DNA of 41,433 nt from Cylindrobasidium torrendii FP15055 ss-10. Lineage: Eukaryota; Basidiomycota; Agaricomycetes; Agaricales; Physalacriaceae. The notes beneath the pieces were generated by a model. That model did no database searches. It was not told the DNA's origin and saw nothing but the letters and a program-made list of their open reading frames with translations. Shown here in pieces: positions 1-10,449 of this stretch. The stretch spans positions 1 to 41,433 of the forward strand of contig KN880648.1 in the NCBI GenBank assembly GCA_000934385.1, read 5' to 3'. How positions within the stretch are numbered: position 1 is the stretch's first letter; every line of letters starts with the position of its first letter. The position numbers were made by a program, and so were the translations under genes.

Positions 1-262
1 AAGGGAGTGGAATACAAGGTGCGTCTCGGGAAGCGGCTTTCGAGGAGTCGTCGCGCTGCCTTGTCGTGGCGACCGGGCTTAAGGTCATCGAGCCTCGATG
101 ACCAACTAAATGCGCGTTGAATGTCCTCGACGAAGGTGCGTACTCCATCCTCACTGTCTCGCACTGAACGCCTTTGGAAGAGCCAATGCCTGCTGAATAA
201 AATACATTACACACTTCCTATCCCTGTATCATAGTCTAATATGAGTGATGCGATGTACCATT

Positions 263-1789
263 TCATGCCACTGGTACTGCAAGTTGAGCCTGAGCCTCCG
301 CCTTCGCCTTCATAATGACCGACATCTTCATTGGTGCGACGCCATCCTCAATTTCCTGCACCAAGTCCAAAACATCCCCTGCGCAGCCATAGGACAGTGA
401 GAAGCCTGAGCCGCCTTGGCCGTAAGAGTGTACAATCGTGCTGGTGTTGCCGTCAGCACGTTGCCGCAATTCGCGCTCGACGCGGACGTTTGAACCACGG
501 AAAGGTCGGAGGCCCTGTACGAGAGGAGCATCGGGGTCGTATTCGGCGTTCTCGAGACCGGGGACAAAGTTGTTGCAGCGCTCGCGCATGCGTACAATCT
601 CGGGGCTCTCCAGTGTGAGGTCGAGTTCCCATTCCTTTGGTTGAACAAGACCTGCAGACTTTTGAGCAAAATGATTATGGAGACGTGGAAGAATACATAC
701 CACCGAGAATGAGAATGTTGTCGTTGCGGGGCACAATGAATACCATATCCTCGGGTGTGCCATAGGTATCGTCGTGGGTAACCGCCAAGGCATCGGTGAC
801 CTTGGGGAAGCGTGTCCCGTCATTGACCACGCGGACCAGTGCCCCACGAAGAGGGTAGACACTCTCGTCGCCGGCTGTTTCGTGTGCGTTGACGCCAGTC
901 GCATTGATGATGGCCGATGCTTCGTATTCGTCGAGCAGCTCCTGCTCCTGGTTCAAAAGGTCTCCAGTGATCTTGCGGGTCTCCAGGATACCGCCTTTGG
1001 ATGTGACGACGTCGTAGAGGAAGAACATATATTTGTCGGTGTCGATGGCAGGTGCTAACAGTTGGTACGCGTCCACTACGTTGGCTTGCTGGTTGATGGC
1101 ATGCTCGCTGATGATCGCAGTGTCGCGCCGGACACGCTTGAGCTAAAGAGGGTGCGTGGTTAGTAAGAACTTAGCCCGGAAAGAAAGTGACACTAGCCTC
1201 TTTGCGAGTCAATGTCTCTTGGAATTTTGCGAGGTGACCAGCCTCGATGGTATCTTCCATTTTCTTGTCGAAGAAGAAATTGGACATGGTCATTTTTACA
1301 CCGTGCTTGACCGACTCGTCATTTGCGAAGATATCTTGCAAGTGCTCGAAGTTGCGGTAAGAAGTCATGGCCCAGCGCTTGGAGTGGTGCAGTGAGATGA
1401 CCTTTGGGTGTGTCAGATGGCGCAAAAAAGCGGAGATACAAGACAGCGTACATCAGTGTGCTTTCCACAAACGGCGGGAGGATACTCCCAGAGAGCGCCT
1501 GCGATCTGGGAGGTGATGCGCTGCTCGAAGTTGGCCCAACGCTCGGAGATGACAGTGACTTTGTAGCCAGCATCGAGAAGAGCCCATGCACTCTGAAAGA
1601 TTGTTAGCTATTCCGGCATGTTGTAGTGACTTTGCTACTCACGGTCAACCCAGTGACGCCTCCTCCGACCACAAGAACGCGTTTGTCCTTGGGTGCAACT
1701 GGGGCAGAGTGAATGTTCCTTTGGTCAAGAACAAGCTCGTCGGCTACGCGGGTGAGGTGGAGGTCAGAGAGGGCGATGGAGGAAGACAT
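263..1789 (-). CDS. DAO1: D-amino-acid oxidase (FAD-dependent)
   Basis: The enzyme oxidises D-amino acids to 2-oxo acids, ammonia and hydrogen peroxide using FAD. Exon 1 (1643-1789) carries the dinucleotide-binding motif VLVVGGGVTGLT at about residues 38-49. A 50-base intron (1593-1642) follows, and the next exon continues with SAWALLDAGYKVTVISER. The C-terminal part has the family signature IVHSYGQGGSGFSLSYGCA, which includes the conserved H-x-Y-G and the R of GLRPFRGSNVR. At least two more introns lie near 660-720 and 1140-1200. Two things are unusual. There are about 37 residues before the FAD motif, where the family usually has fewer than ten. The protein ends in AVPVA rather than the peroxisomal SKL-type tripeptide seen in many fungal homologues. 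The start at 1789 is the first ATG of the exon and lies 118 bases below a TATA box. Family assignment is secure; inner splice sites are approximate. Confidence 0.9.
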
Positions 1790-1906
1790 TTTGCGAGCTG
1801 TGGGTAGTTTGGAAATTGAGGAAGTGTGCGTGTGGTTGGAGGGATGAAGATGTGAGAAGGGAGGAGATGTTGTTGCTGTTGTTCTTCACTGGCATGCTTC
1901 GTGCCT

Positions 1907-1912
1907 CTTATA
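1907..1912 (-). promoter_or_regulatory. TATA box of the D-amino-acid oxidase gene
   Basis: TATAAG reads on the minus strand, 118 bases upstream of the oxidase ATG and just below the four-copy CCTCTAATGG array. The layout of array, then TATA, then start codon supports this as the core promoter. Confidence 0.55.
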
Positions 1913-1924
1913 CTCCTAGTGCAA

Positions 1925-2021
1925 CCATTAGAGGCAGTGGCCGCTGGCGCGGACTTAGGCATTTGCGCGAGCCATTAGAGGACGCCTGCAACCATTAGAG
2001 GACAGAGGGCACCATTAGAGG
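1925..2021. repeat. Four copies of CCATTAGAGG, candidate upstream activating sequence
   Basis: The decamer CCATTAGAGG (CCTCTAATGG on the oxidase strand) occurs exactly at 1925-1934, 1972-1981, 1992-2001 and 2012-2021. The last three start exactly 20 bp apart, about two helical turns, and their 10-bp spacers are not repeated. The array begins 13 bp upstream of the TATA box of the oxidase gene. I infer a binding array for a transcription factor, possibly the one that responds to D-amino acids; the factor is unknown. Confidence 0.7.
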
Positions 2022-2420
2022 CATCGGCCCTGTGTCTACGCGTTCGAGTCTGGGCTGCGCGTCTTCGGAAGGTGGTCACGATCACAAGATCATATCATCG
2101 CCGCTGGGATGGATAGTTTGGTGCAGGTCCGAGAATGCGGCAGCGGCAAGATGTCTAGCGTACACTTGCCGTCGGGCGGACAAGAGCTCAGAGCAGGCAG
2201 GCAGCAGACATACATTGACGAAGGTTTACATGCTAAATTGTTAGCAGGCAGACAAACGAGAAAACGTACCTTAAAGGTTCAAAGTTACCAACGAGAAACA
2301 CACAAAGTAAACAAACATTGTAAACCAGCTGAATTGCCTGCGAATGTAACACTGTACACACAACAGTCGAGGCCATCTCGGACATTCTCTAACGAGTAAC
2401 CTTGAGTCTCAAGGTTCCAA
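2022..2420. other. Intergenic spacer between oxidase promoter and MAD2 3' end
   Basis: About 400 bases with short open frames on the plus strand but no family resemblance, signal peptide or splice pattern. It probably holds the distal oxidase promoter and the MAD2 3' untranslated region. I see no RNA gene here. Confidence 0.5.
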
Positions 2421-3255
2421 CTACTCGTCGAACCTATAGGACACCATTGCCTCGATCCGGTGATGATCTGTCGAGAAAGACCTCATCTTGACTTGTTGAC
2501 TCTTGCTCGCCTCTATAGCCAAAGGGTCGGAATCGTTCCACTCGCCTGCAGGGACTTCAGCTGAGTCGTTGGTATATGCAAGAATGTTGAAGACGGTTGG
2601 TTCTTGAATGACAGGGAGATATGTGACCATGGAAATGATTTGCTTTAAGATGGCACGGATTTCGGATTGGATTTCTGTGTCAGGTTTGGGTTGCTTTGGC
2701 CTGAGGGCAATAACAATGAGGAAAAGGCGTGAAAGACACAATGAAAACTGTACTTTTTCGAATCGTCTCCTCCGCTCCCTTCTTCCTCAGCGACGAGCTT
2801 GATGTCGAAAACCCATCGTTCAAGTGGGATTCTTGTATCCTTTGAGATGATTGCGAGGACGAGTTGAGTGACTGAGCCAGTGAGTAGCCACTCTATTCAA
2901 GCATAAGACCCAGAAGAGGAATCAGGGAAGAACTCGAACTCTGAACTTGTGAGAGGATCCTGGGCGAAAGTGTTAAATGAAATGTGAGGAATGCTGCTCC
3001 AGGACGCACTTTTCGAGGTAATTTTCGACATTAGGATCCTGCGTGACAAGCACCGTTTGGCCGTACTTCTTCACCATGTGGAAATCGTCCGATGGATACA
3101 CCTCGCGTTGGAAGAGGATTCTTTGACGCCGTCAGTGGCAACACCGACGCGCGATGCTGCACGCACGTGTTCACGGCATACTTGAAGAACTCGGTGACGA
3201 GCACTGTCGAGCCCTTGAGCGTAATCGCCTGCTTGTTTGCCTGTTTGGTCGCCAT
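2421..3255 (-). CDS. MAD2: Spindle checkpoint protein Mad2 (HORMA domain)
   Basis: Mad2 is a HORMA protein that, when converted to its closed form at unattached kinetochores, binds and inhibits Cdc20 and so delays anaphase. The N-terminus reads MATKQANKQAITLKGSTVLV then EFFKYAVNT, the usual Mad2 beginning. After a 46-base intron (3121-3166, donor GTGCGT) it continues ILFQREVYPSDDFHMVKKYG, the helix and strand typical of the family. The C-terminal exon (about 2421-2740) has ISMVTYLPVI, then FNILAYTND, VPAGEW and the safety-belt end VKMRSFSTDHHRIEAMVSY. At least two more introns lie between about 2740 and 3030. The start is the only suitable ATG and lies 93 bp from the TAF5 start on the other strand. 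The p31comet-like gene further along would encode its binding partner. Confidence 0.92.
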
Positions 3256-3348
3256 TGTGGGTGGACTTGGACGGGATGGTGGAGGTAAGGACTTGAACGC
3301 GATTGTGGGCACGTGATACGTGTGCTTGGCCCTTTCGCTTCCACCTCG
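3256..3348. promoter_or_regulatory. Divergent 93-bp promoter of MAD2 and TAF5 with RTCACGTG site
   Basis: Only 93 bp separate the two start codons, so both 5' untranslated regions and promoters must fit or overlap here. CACGTGAT at 3310-3317 (ATCACGTG on the other strand) fits the Cbf1-type octamer RTCACGTG. No TATA box is visible. The CACGTG at 3164-3169 has other flanks and lies at a MAD2 splice site, so it is not counted. Confidence 0.6.
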
Positions 3349-5992
3349 ATGTCGCGGCCCAACAGTCCCGGGGGCGCGTCCCCCATCAATGTCGACGCCG
3401 AAATGGCAAATGGAGAGCAGAATCCAGCCGTGGATGAGCTGGTGGCGGAATACCTACGCGCCAGAGGATATGGCTCGATGGCCGACACCCTCAAGTCATC
3501 TGGGAAGAAGAAGGATGAATTGCCAGAAACGACAGTAGACACGGAGGAGCTAGTCAAGAAACTGGCTCCACTCCTTGCCCGACCGCAAACCAGTATGGAT
3601 TGGTCCTAGCAGCCCAGCTCGTCCTAACGTCTAGCAGCTACGGAGGCGCCAATATCTCTTGAAAGCCTATTTGCGACATTGGGAACCAACTCTGAGGAAA
3701 TCCTCACGTTGGATCCTACAGATAGAAGTGAAGGCTACCGTGAATTGGAGGCCTGGGTTGAAGGTTCACTGGATATGTATCGCGTGCGTCCTATTACCTG
3801 CGCTTCACACAGTAGCCTGACACCATATAGCCTGAATTCAGACCCATGCTGTTTCCCATATTCTGCCACTTCTATCTAGATCTAATTCAGAGTGGATTCA
3901 GGGATGCTGGTGCGCACAAGATGCACACCAACTGGACACATCCTAATGATTCCCCAGCGCTAAAATTCTACAACACCTTTACTCCCTCACTATCCACTTC
4001 ACATGCGAACACTCTACACCATCTTTCTACACTGCTTCTTCCCTCTCATGTCCAAAATGACGACCTTGCACAGCGCTTTCGCGAAGAGAAATATGTGGTT
4101 CGTATGAGCCGCTCAGGATTTGGCCTCCTCTTGGGTTGGTTGACAGAAGGCGTCGGAGGCGAGGCAGTCGGCTCGGGGGATGGATTCACTGGAGAAAAGG
4201 GGAAACGCGGACGCCAAGCTGTCATGCGCGTAGTGAACAACCACCTGCGCTTCGAAGGTATGTCGGCATTACAGTCCCCCCAGCTTTGTCACTGAGCTGC
4301 GTCGCAGTGGAATCTGCCAACCCTAGCACTACATTTCCGAATTGGGAGGAGTCTACCGGCTTGCTGTCATCTCTCATTCCTCAAGCTAGTGGATCAGCGA
4401 CGAAGATGACGGATCCCAATGCTTACAACCTGCTCAAGGGTGACCTCAAGCTGGGTCCTGCACCTATGGGCGAAGAACTAAGATCAGAAACGGAGCGTTC
4501 ATTACGCGAACAGTCCATGTTAGATCGCGAACCAACCACTCACCACTACGACACCCAATTCACCAGACCACAACCGCCTCCAGGCGTAATCTCACCAACG
4601 GAATCCGACCTTCTTCCAAGACCACCAACGTACAAAACCGCTGACATTGAAAGAGAGGTTCATGCCGTGCGCGACGCGAAGAAGAGAATCAAATTAGAGC
4701 CATCATTGCTGCAAAACCTGGATTGGAACTCGCCCCAAGCAAATGGCGTACGAGGGCGCGCTCTACCTAGTGTGTGCGCTTACACTCTGCATAACGTACC
4801 AGAAGGGTAAGTCGCGGTTTTCCGTTGTCTACGTATCTTGCTTATATGGATATTCAGTGCACCTTGTATGTCCTTTTCGCAGGATACATCCATCATGGCG
4901 GCTGGGTTTGCTGAGAGTTACATTCGACTTTGGAGCCTCAAGGGCGAAAAACTACGAGGCATGAGAAGTAACTTTGCCTCGGGAAACATCAAAGACTCTG
5001 AGTCCTTGCGCAAAATCAAGGAGAAGAAGGGATCGACCACACGCAAGCTTATCGGACACAGTGGACCCGTCTACAGCGTTGATTTCGACCCTTGTAGTGG
5101 GTCTGCAGCACCGCCGAAATACTTGTTGTCTTGTTCAGCGGATGCCACGACAAGACTATGGTCGATGGATACGTTGACGAATGTTGTTGCCTTCAGAGGG
5201 CATAACAATCCCGTCTGGGACGTCAAGTGGAGTCCGATGGGTATTTATTTTGCAACTGGAAGCAGGGACAGAACGGCGCGGCTGTGGTCTACCGACCGAA
5301 CGACGCCATTGAGAATATACGCGGGCCACTTGAGCGATGTGGACGTAAGTTTGCCTTGCTAGACGACGAGCCAGTGTTGACTTTTATCAGTGCCTCAAAT
5401 TCCACCCGAACTCGCTTTACCTGGCAACGGGCTCGAGCGATTGGACTTCGAGGTTGTGGGATGTGCAGAAGGGATCCTGTGTTCGTGTCTTCATCGGCCA
5501 GCAGGGCTCTATAACGTCGTTGGCTATTAGCCCAGATGGTCGGTATTTGGCGACTGGTGGAGAAGACCTTGCGATTAACCTGTGGGATATTGGGTCTGGA
5601 AAGCGTATCAAAAAGATGACGGGGCACACTGGGTCGATCTACTCGCTGGCATTCAGCCAGGAGACGAGCCTGCTGGTTAGCGGAGGCGCTGACTGGACGG
5701 TACGGTGCTGGGACGTGAAGGGAGCTGGTGGGCTTCCAACCAAGGCACCCAAAGAGAACGGCGACATGGGCAAGTTTGGGATGGGTATGTTGAACGGAGA
5801 CGCTGGCGCAGAGCCAGAAGAGGAGAATACGGAGACGTGAGTCTTGCCACTGTAGTGTGTTTCCTGAGACTGACAGATACATGCAGAACGGATATGCTGG
5901 CCAGCTTCCCTACGAAACGAACGCCCATTACGAACATTCAGTTCACGTCGCGGAATCTGTGTCTAGTGGGTGGCAACTTCCTGGCGCCGTAA
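3349..5992 (+). CDS. TAF5: TFIID subunit TAF5 (LisH, NTD2, WD40)
   Basis: TAF5 is the WD40 scaffold of the general transcription factor TFIID. Exon 1 carries a LisH helix pair (AVDELVAEYLRARGYGSMAD, about residues 27-46). After introns at 3593-3637 and about 3784-3830 comes the NTD2 domain, recognisable from FRPMLFPIFCHFYLDLIQSG and FYNTFTP. A linker rich in proline and charged residues leads to seven WD blades starting near 4890. Clear repeats are LIGHSGPVYSVDFDP to TRLWSM, FRGHNNPVWDVKWSP to ARLWST, YAGHLSDVD-CLKFHP to SRLWDV, FIGQQGSITSLAISP to NLWDI and MTGHTGSIYSLAF to RCWDV. The last exon ends VGGNFLAP and TAA at 5990-5992. The ATG at 3349 is the first in frame; the upstream frame has only a GTG. 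Confidence 0.93.
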
Positions 5993-6129
5993 AAGTAATG
6001 GTAGTTTGTTCTTTATATATGTAGTATCGATAAAGTGTATTTTGTTGTCCTGTCTCTATGGCTACAGGCCACCCTGAATAGCCTCCTGAGCCCATTCGCC
6101 ACCAAAACGCGTATAGGGACCTCGCGAAA

Positions 6130-6137
6130 CACGTGAC
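6130..6137 (+). promoter_or_regulatory. RTCACGTG octamer upstream of the gene at 6234
   Basis: CACGTGAC (GTCACGTG on the minus strand) lies 97 bases before the start codon and 138 bases after the TAF5 stop. It is one of the four promoter copies of this octamer in the window. Confidence 0.45.
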
Positions 6138-6233
6138 GATCACTTCGCGCCCTTGGCCCATCTGCGACTTTAAGACTGTACCATCACAAACGCGCAGAGA
6201 AAGAGCCAGATATTTGCTTTGACGACAGTTACA

Positions 6234-7179
6234 ATGGATACTAACGCCAAGGTCTGCCTGCTCATCGTCGCCGACAATGCAAAGCCCCTTCTGACTGACA
6301 GACAGATGGAGACTATGGACGTCGACATGGGTATGCAAAGCGACCCGGCGCCGCTGCAAACGTCGGAGTCCCATGCAGAAGTGAAAATGGAGTCTGAAAT
6401 ACCCGCCAACCGTGCGTATGACCCCGCTCATGCCTCCACCGTTGCTGACAGTCTGCGTCATCCAGAGCCAGCGTTGAGCTTGACACCTCGCGAGTTCCGT
6501 GAAATTCAGGTCAAAGTGCATATTCGACGGCCAGAGAGGGACTCGTGGGTGTATCTTGGCCGTGCGGTCGCTATGCAGGAATTGGTCGGGCATTCAAGCC
6601 GTATAGGTGCGTCGGTACTATAGCGCCACGCAACCCTTAGCCTTGCTAACGCCGCTGGCCTACTCTACAGTCGTTCGCAGCATTACATCCCAGAAGATCC
6701 TGACATCCTTTGGCGAGGTGCGTCTTGCTCTGGCGCGTCTCTTTCCCATTATGGCTAATCCAGCGACCTTTTCTTGTTCTAGGGTAGTGACCTCCAAGCC
6801 GAACGCAGAGGCAATTTCGTCGTGATTTCGTGTGTGGAGGCGAGCCGGGTCGTTTCGTGGTCTTTGAATGTGCGTCGTACCCGTTCCTTTCACTCGGAGC
6901 GTTTGCTCACGCGGAGACACTGTCCCCCAGGCATTGAACAACTCGGACACGATCCGTCTCATTACTAGCATCGAGCTAGCATGCTACAAGAGCAAACAGG
7001 CCCTGATGGATCCTAGGTTGCATTCGAAAGCACGCAGGCGCATTGAGAAAATCATCAAGGAGGACAGACGCAGGCGGCATCGTAGGCGCAAAGACCAAGA
7101 CGCACTCGTCGATGCATTCTCCAAACAAAGGCTCGATGCTCCCAGTAGTCCTATGGATGCCAACGAGCCGGACCTATGA
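6234..7179 (+). CDS. Unrecognised basic protein, possible PH-like fold
   Basis: I do not recognise this family by name. Four exons join cleanly through donors GTGCGT near 6606, 6719 and 6869. The first exon has an acidic, unordered N-terminus (METMDVDMGM) and then a segment with alternating hydrophobic residues, IQVKVHIRRPERDSWVYLGR. Later exons continue SQKILTSFGE, NFVVISCVEASRVVSWSLN and TIRLITSIELACYK. That pattern of strands followed by a helix would suit a PH or EVH1-like domain, but this is inference. The C-terminus is strongly basic (RRRIEKIIKEDRRRRHRRRK), suggesting nuclear or nucleic-acid contact. The start at 6234 is the first ATG; the frame upstream offers only TTG. The product is about 220 residues. 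Confidence 0.7.
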
Positions 7180-8351
7180 CATTCTCACTGTCCGTCCGCC
7201 TTCCTTGCATCTACCCACTCCCTCATTCAATGTACCCGTACACATCGCTATTCCGCGAACTGTTCCTATGCACGTTATGCTCTCGACCAACATATACAAT
7301 ATTTTACCACCCCACGCCTGCTGCCTCCTTTGTATCCCTTTTTCAATTAACGACTTGTCGGTGTAGTTTTGTGTCCCATCAAAAATCTTCTTTCATCTCG
7401 GTTGGTGTTCTGGACGTTTGTCACATTCATTCATCGTGTCTCGTGAGCGCGAAAGGTTGCTGGCAAAGGACAAAGGGCTATTGGTTACTTACATTGTTCT
7501 GCCAAGGATGATCGATGATGATCCATGTGCGCTCCTTCTGAGAACAAGTCGTTTGTACAGCAATGGGCTTTTGAATCGTGTAGCTTGCCATGCAAGAGTC
7601 GACATGCAAACGGCAAGTAAATGCTTTGTAAAGGTCCGACGCTTGTTGTGTTAGCAGGCAACGATTGAACGCCCGTCTGCGAAGAGAAAGAAAACACTCT
7701 GTACAGCTTACTCGGCTTTGCTTACAAAAAAACGGAGCGACCAGGCAGACTACACCAGTTCGAGGATTGGTCAAAGCTACGAACTAGACTGCCGCTCAAA
7801 GAGTCAATGCAAGCACACAAGCCCATGTTTTCGGGAACGGATTCGCGAGACGCTACGGTATGCCACACAAGAGACGCAAGACCCGTACCGATTCCGCGCT
7901 TCCTTTCAGTCGACGTCGTTGCCTCGAACAAAGGAAGCGTAGAAAAAGGAAGGAAAGACCAGAATGTTCCCTGATTATATAAGCACAATGGTAGATTTGC
8001 TTGCTTCCTTTTTCGTCAATCGCAGAAAAGAGTCAATTCAGTACTCGTGATTCGTAAGTTTTGCTCGTCAACCAGCGTTCCCTGGAATTATTGGGGCCCG
8101 TATGATACCCTGATACAGCAGCCTCCGTCAGCCGTATCAGTAGGCCAGATGATGCCAATGCAAATATGTATATGTAGTAGTATGAGCTGACAGCACATCC
8201 CATCGCCCCATTGTAAATTCCATTGTGCAATTAGATGACAAAAAAAGAAGAAAAAAAAGTTCATACAGCCACAGTAATTTATGTGCAAAAAAAGCGTCGA
8301 AGAAGAAAAGTCTGAGGTAGTAATACAGCGAACCAGCGCTTCTCTCAAAGT
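7180..8351. other. Long spacer between convergent genes
   Basis: About 1.17 kb between a plus-strand stop and a minus-strand stop, so it should hold two 3' ends. Short open frames exist on both strands but none shows family motifs, a signal peptide or a consistent splice pattern. A stretch near 8236-8300 is rich in A (runs of seven and eight). I cannot exclude a small multi-exon gene or non-coding transcript. Confidence 0.5.
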
Positions 8352-9971
8352 CTAGCGACCGGTCTTGGACGATGGCGAGTGGGATGTTGATGCGCTGGAA
8401 GACGGAGCAGGTGCTGCCTCATAAGGCGGGGTCACACCAAGATCCAACGGCGCGCGCCGGTCGGAGTACTGTGGTGGCAAGTCCACCACATCGTCCTCCG
8501 GCGGGATCACATCCGCAACGTCGGTATGCAGCACAAAACGGCCTGGCGGGCGGAAGTCATCGACTTGAGCCATTGTCGCCTTGCGTTGTGCGCTCGACAT
8601 GGTTGCCGTCGGTGTTGGTACCAGGTACGGGTCCACAGAACTGTGCCGCTCATGCGATGACTCTCCTGGAGATACAAATGGATTTCCGGTGGCGGGCGCG
8701 AGGTTGGACGTGCTGATCCGGATACCACTGTTCGGAGGATACCCGCCACGCTCGGCGTCGCTATAGAGCGGATACGACGACGCTGGGACATCGTCCGAAA
8801 GGTCGACATCGTAGTTCGATACCCGTTGCGGCTTGCCAAACTGAGGACTCCCGCCCCACGGTGTGTTTGGACCAGCGGCGCCGGCAGATTTACGCTCTGA
8901 GCGTTGTCGTAGGCAGAAGAGGCCAAGAGTGATGATGATAGCGAAGAAGAGCAAAACGCCGAGAACCGTGCCGGCGATGGCGCCAATGGGAGTGCTGCCC
9001 TTCGAGGTGGATGTTATAGCGGTCGATGAGGGCGTCGCGGTACCAGTGACAGACGGGGAGCTGGCGCTCATACAACTCTGGTCGTCCGACATACCAACCG
9101 TTTTGACATCCGAGCTTCCACCCGCCCGTCCATCGGCATCCGTCACCAGAATGATGAGCTGCGTCCCATTCCACACATCGGCCGTCCAGTCGTACGACGT
9201 CGCACCCTTCGGCGCGGTGACCTCGAAAAATTCACCATTTGGAATTATGCCCTGCGACACAGCCTTCAGTCTGGTTGCTCAAGAAGCTGCGAATACTACC
9301 ACACACATAGATTGTTGCAGGTTGATGCACATCGTTGAAATTACTGATCGAGTAGACTCTGGCGGAAGGATATGAGACAGCGTTGTTTGAGACAGCATTG
9401 GCATATTTACCGGCATTGCTGAAGCGCTGAATTCAGCTCGTATGTGAAATCCACTTCTGCAGTGCGGAATTAGCGAATTCGTCTTGGCGTTCTTCCGCGC
9501 GGAAGACATACTCTTCTCTGTCGTATCGCAGCTCTTCCCACCGGTGGACGTGCCGACCTTCATCAGAGGACTGATCCCACCGGTGCTAAATCCTGTCGAA
9601 TCCGACATGGTGATAACGAGCTCCCTGCCAGTCTTGAAGGGTAACTGGTCGACAGTATACGAGCCTTTTCCGTTGGAGTATGCAGAATCGGGGATGGAGA
9701 TATTTCTCTGCGTCCCGAACACCTTCTCGCAGTGAGTATAGGGACCCCATTACGATCATAGGGACCTACAGGAACTAAGAGAGCATAAAATGGGGCGGTG
9801 CCGCCTGTACTCTGGTAAGCCTGTGTGTAGATGGCGCATTGTCGTCGGCGACGCACCTTCCCACTCGATTTTATAATCATCACATTCTGAAGGAGACACC
9901 CAAGTTGTGTTAAATCCTGAGACAGCTTGCACCCAAGCGACCGCCAACACCAGCAGCCGGATGTAAATCAT
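8352..9971 (-). CDS. Single-pass membrane protein with PPxY tail
   Basis: A type I membrane protein of unknown role. The N-terminus MIYIRLLVLAVAWVQAVSGF is a clear signal peptide, probably cut after VSG. The lumenal or outer part is about 250 residues in several exons, with N-glycosylation sites (NTTW, NISI, NGTQ) and a Ser/Thr-rich stalk (VTGTATPSSTAITSTSKGST). One membrane helix follows (IGAIAGTVLGVLLFFAIIIT) and then a basic stop-transfer LRQRSERK. The cytosolic tail of about 200 residues is unordered and carries DLPPQYSD and TPPYEA. PPxY motifs bind WW domains, as in Rsp5/Nedd4 ubiquitin ligases, so ubiquitin-controlled sorting is a reasonable inference. Such proteins are common in mushroom genomes but I know no tested function. 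The start lies at the only ATG before the signal peptide. Confidence 0.8.
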
Positions 9972-10449
9972 GGTGTCGTTGGCCAGTAATTGTGAAAACG
10001 AAAAGGCCAAAATGCAGGGTATAAAGAGAGAAGAACGAAATGAAGGACAGTAGGGGTAGACGTTGTTGGGGGTCGATGGCAAGCGAAAGGCAGGCGCGTG
10101 GTATAGTTGCCCCGAGCGATCGAACAACCAGGATGATCCGCGCCGAGAATACGGCCTCAAGTCTCCGCCAAAATTCCGCGGACCGCGATACACCGCTCCG
10201 CCCAACTACCAAGTCCATCTTGGGAACGTAGATGCTGGACTAGGCTTTGGACTGACAAAATGAACAGAACTCGCTCAGCAGTCATCCACTTGTACATACC
10301 TCCTATAGTCAAGAATTGCACCGACAGGCTTAATTTGCCTTGACAGGCCCCATACTACACATATACATTGTTTCCAGCAATAATTCTTCACATATTATAC
10401 AGTACATTGTACAATACAGTGTCCGTCCACCAGCTTCGAAACTACATAA
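9972..10449. other. Spacer: membrane-protein promoter and MetE-like 3' end
   Basis: About 480 bases. The part near 10120-10200 is GC-rich with several CCG/CGG triplets, the part near 10320-10440 is AT-rich. I see no gene, repeat or RNA structure that I can support. Confidence 0.45.

Noticed and set aside
1..120. Possible 3' end of a plus-strand gene entering the window (frame from base 1 to the TGA near 118-120).
   Set aside because: All three frames stop within 120 bases and none shows a family motif; without sequence to the left it cannot be told from untranslated DNA.
121..205. Intron-like stretch (GTGCGT near 136 with a CTGAAC branch-like word) left of the oxidase stop.
   Set aside because: The exons that it would join do not form a supported frame.
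7418..7988. Cluster of short frames on both strands in the long spacer.
   Set aside because: No start context, splice pattern or family resemblance; treated as spacer.
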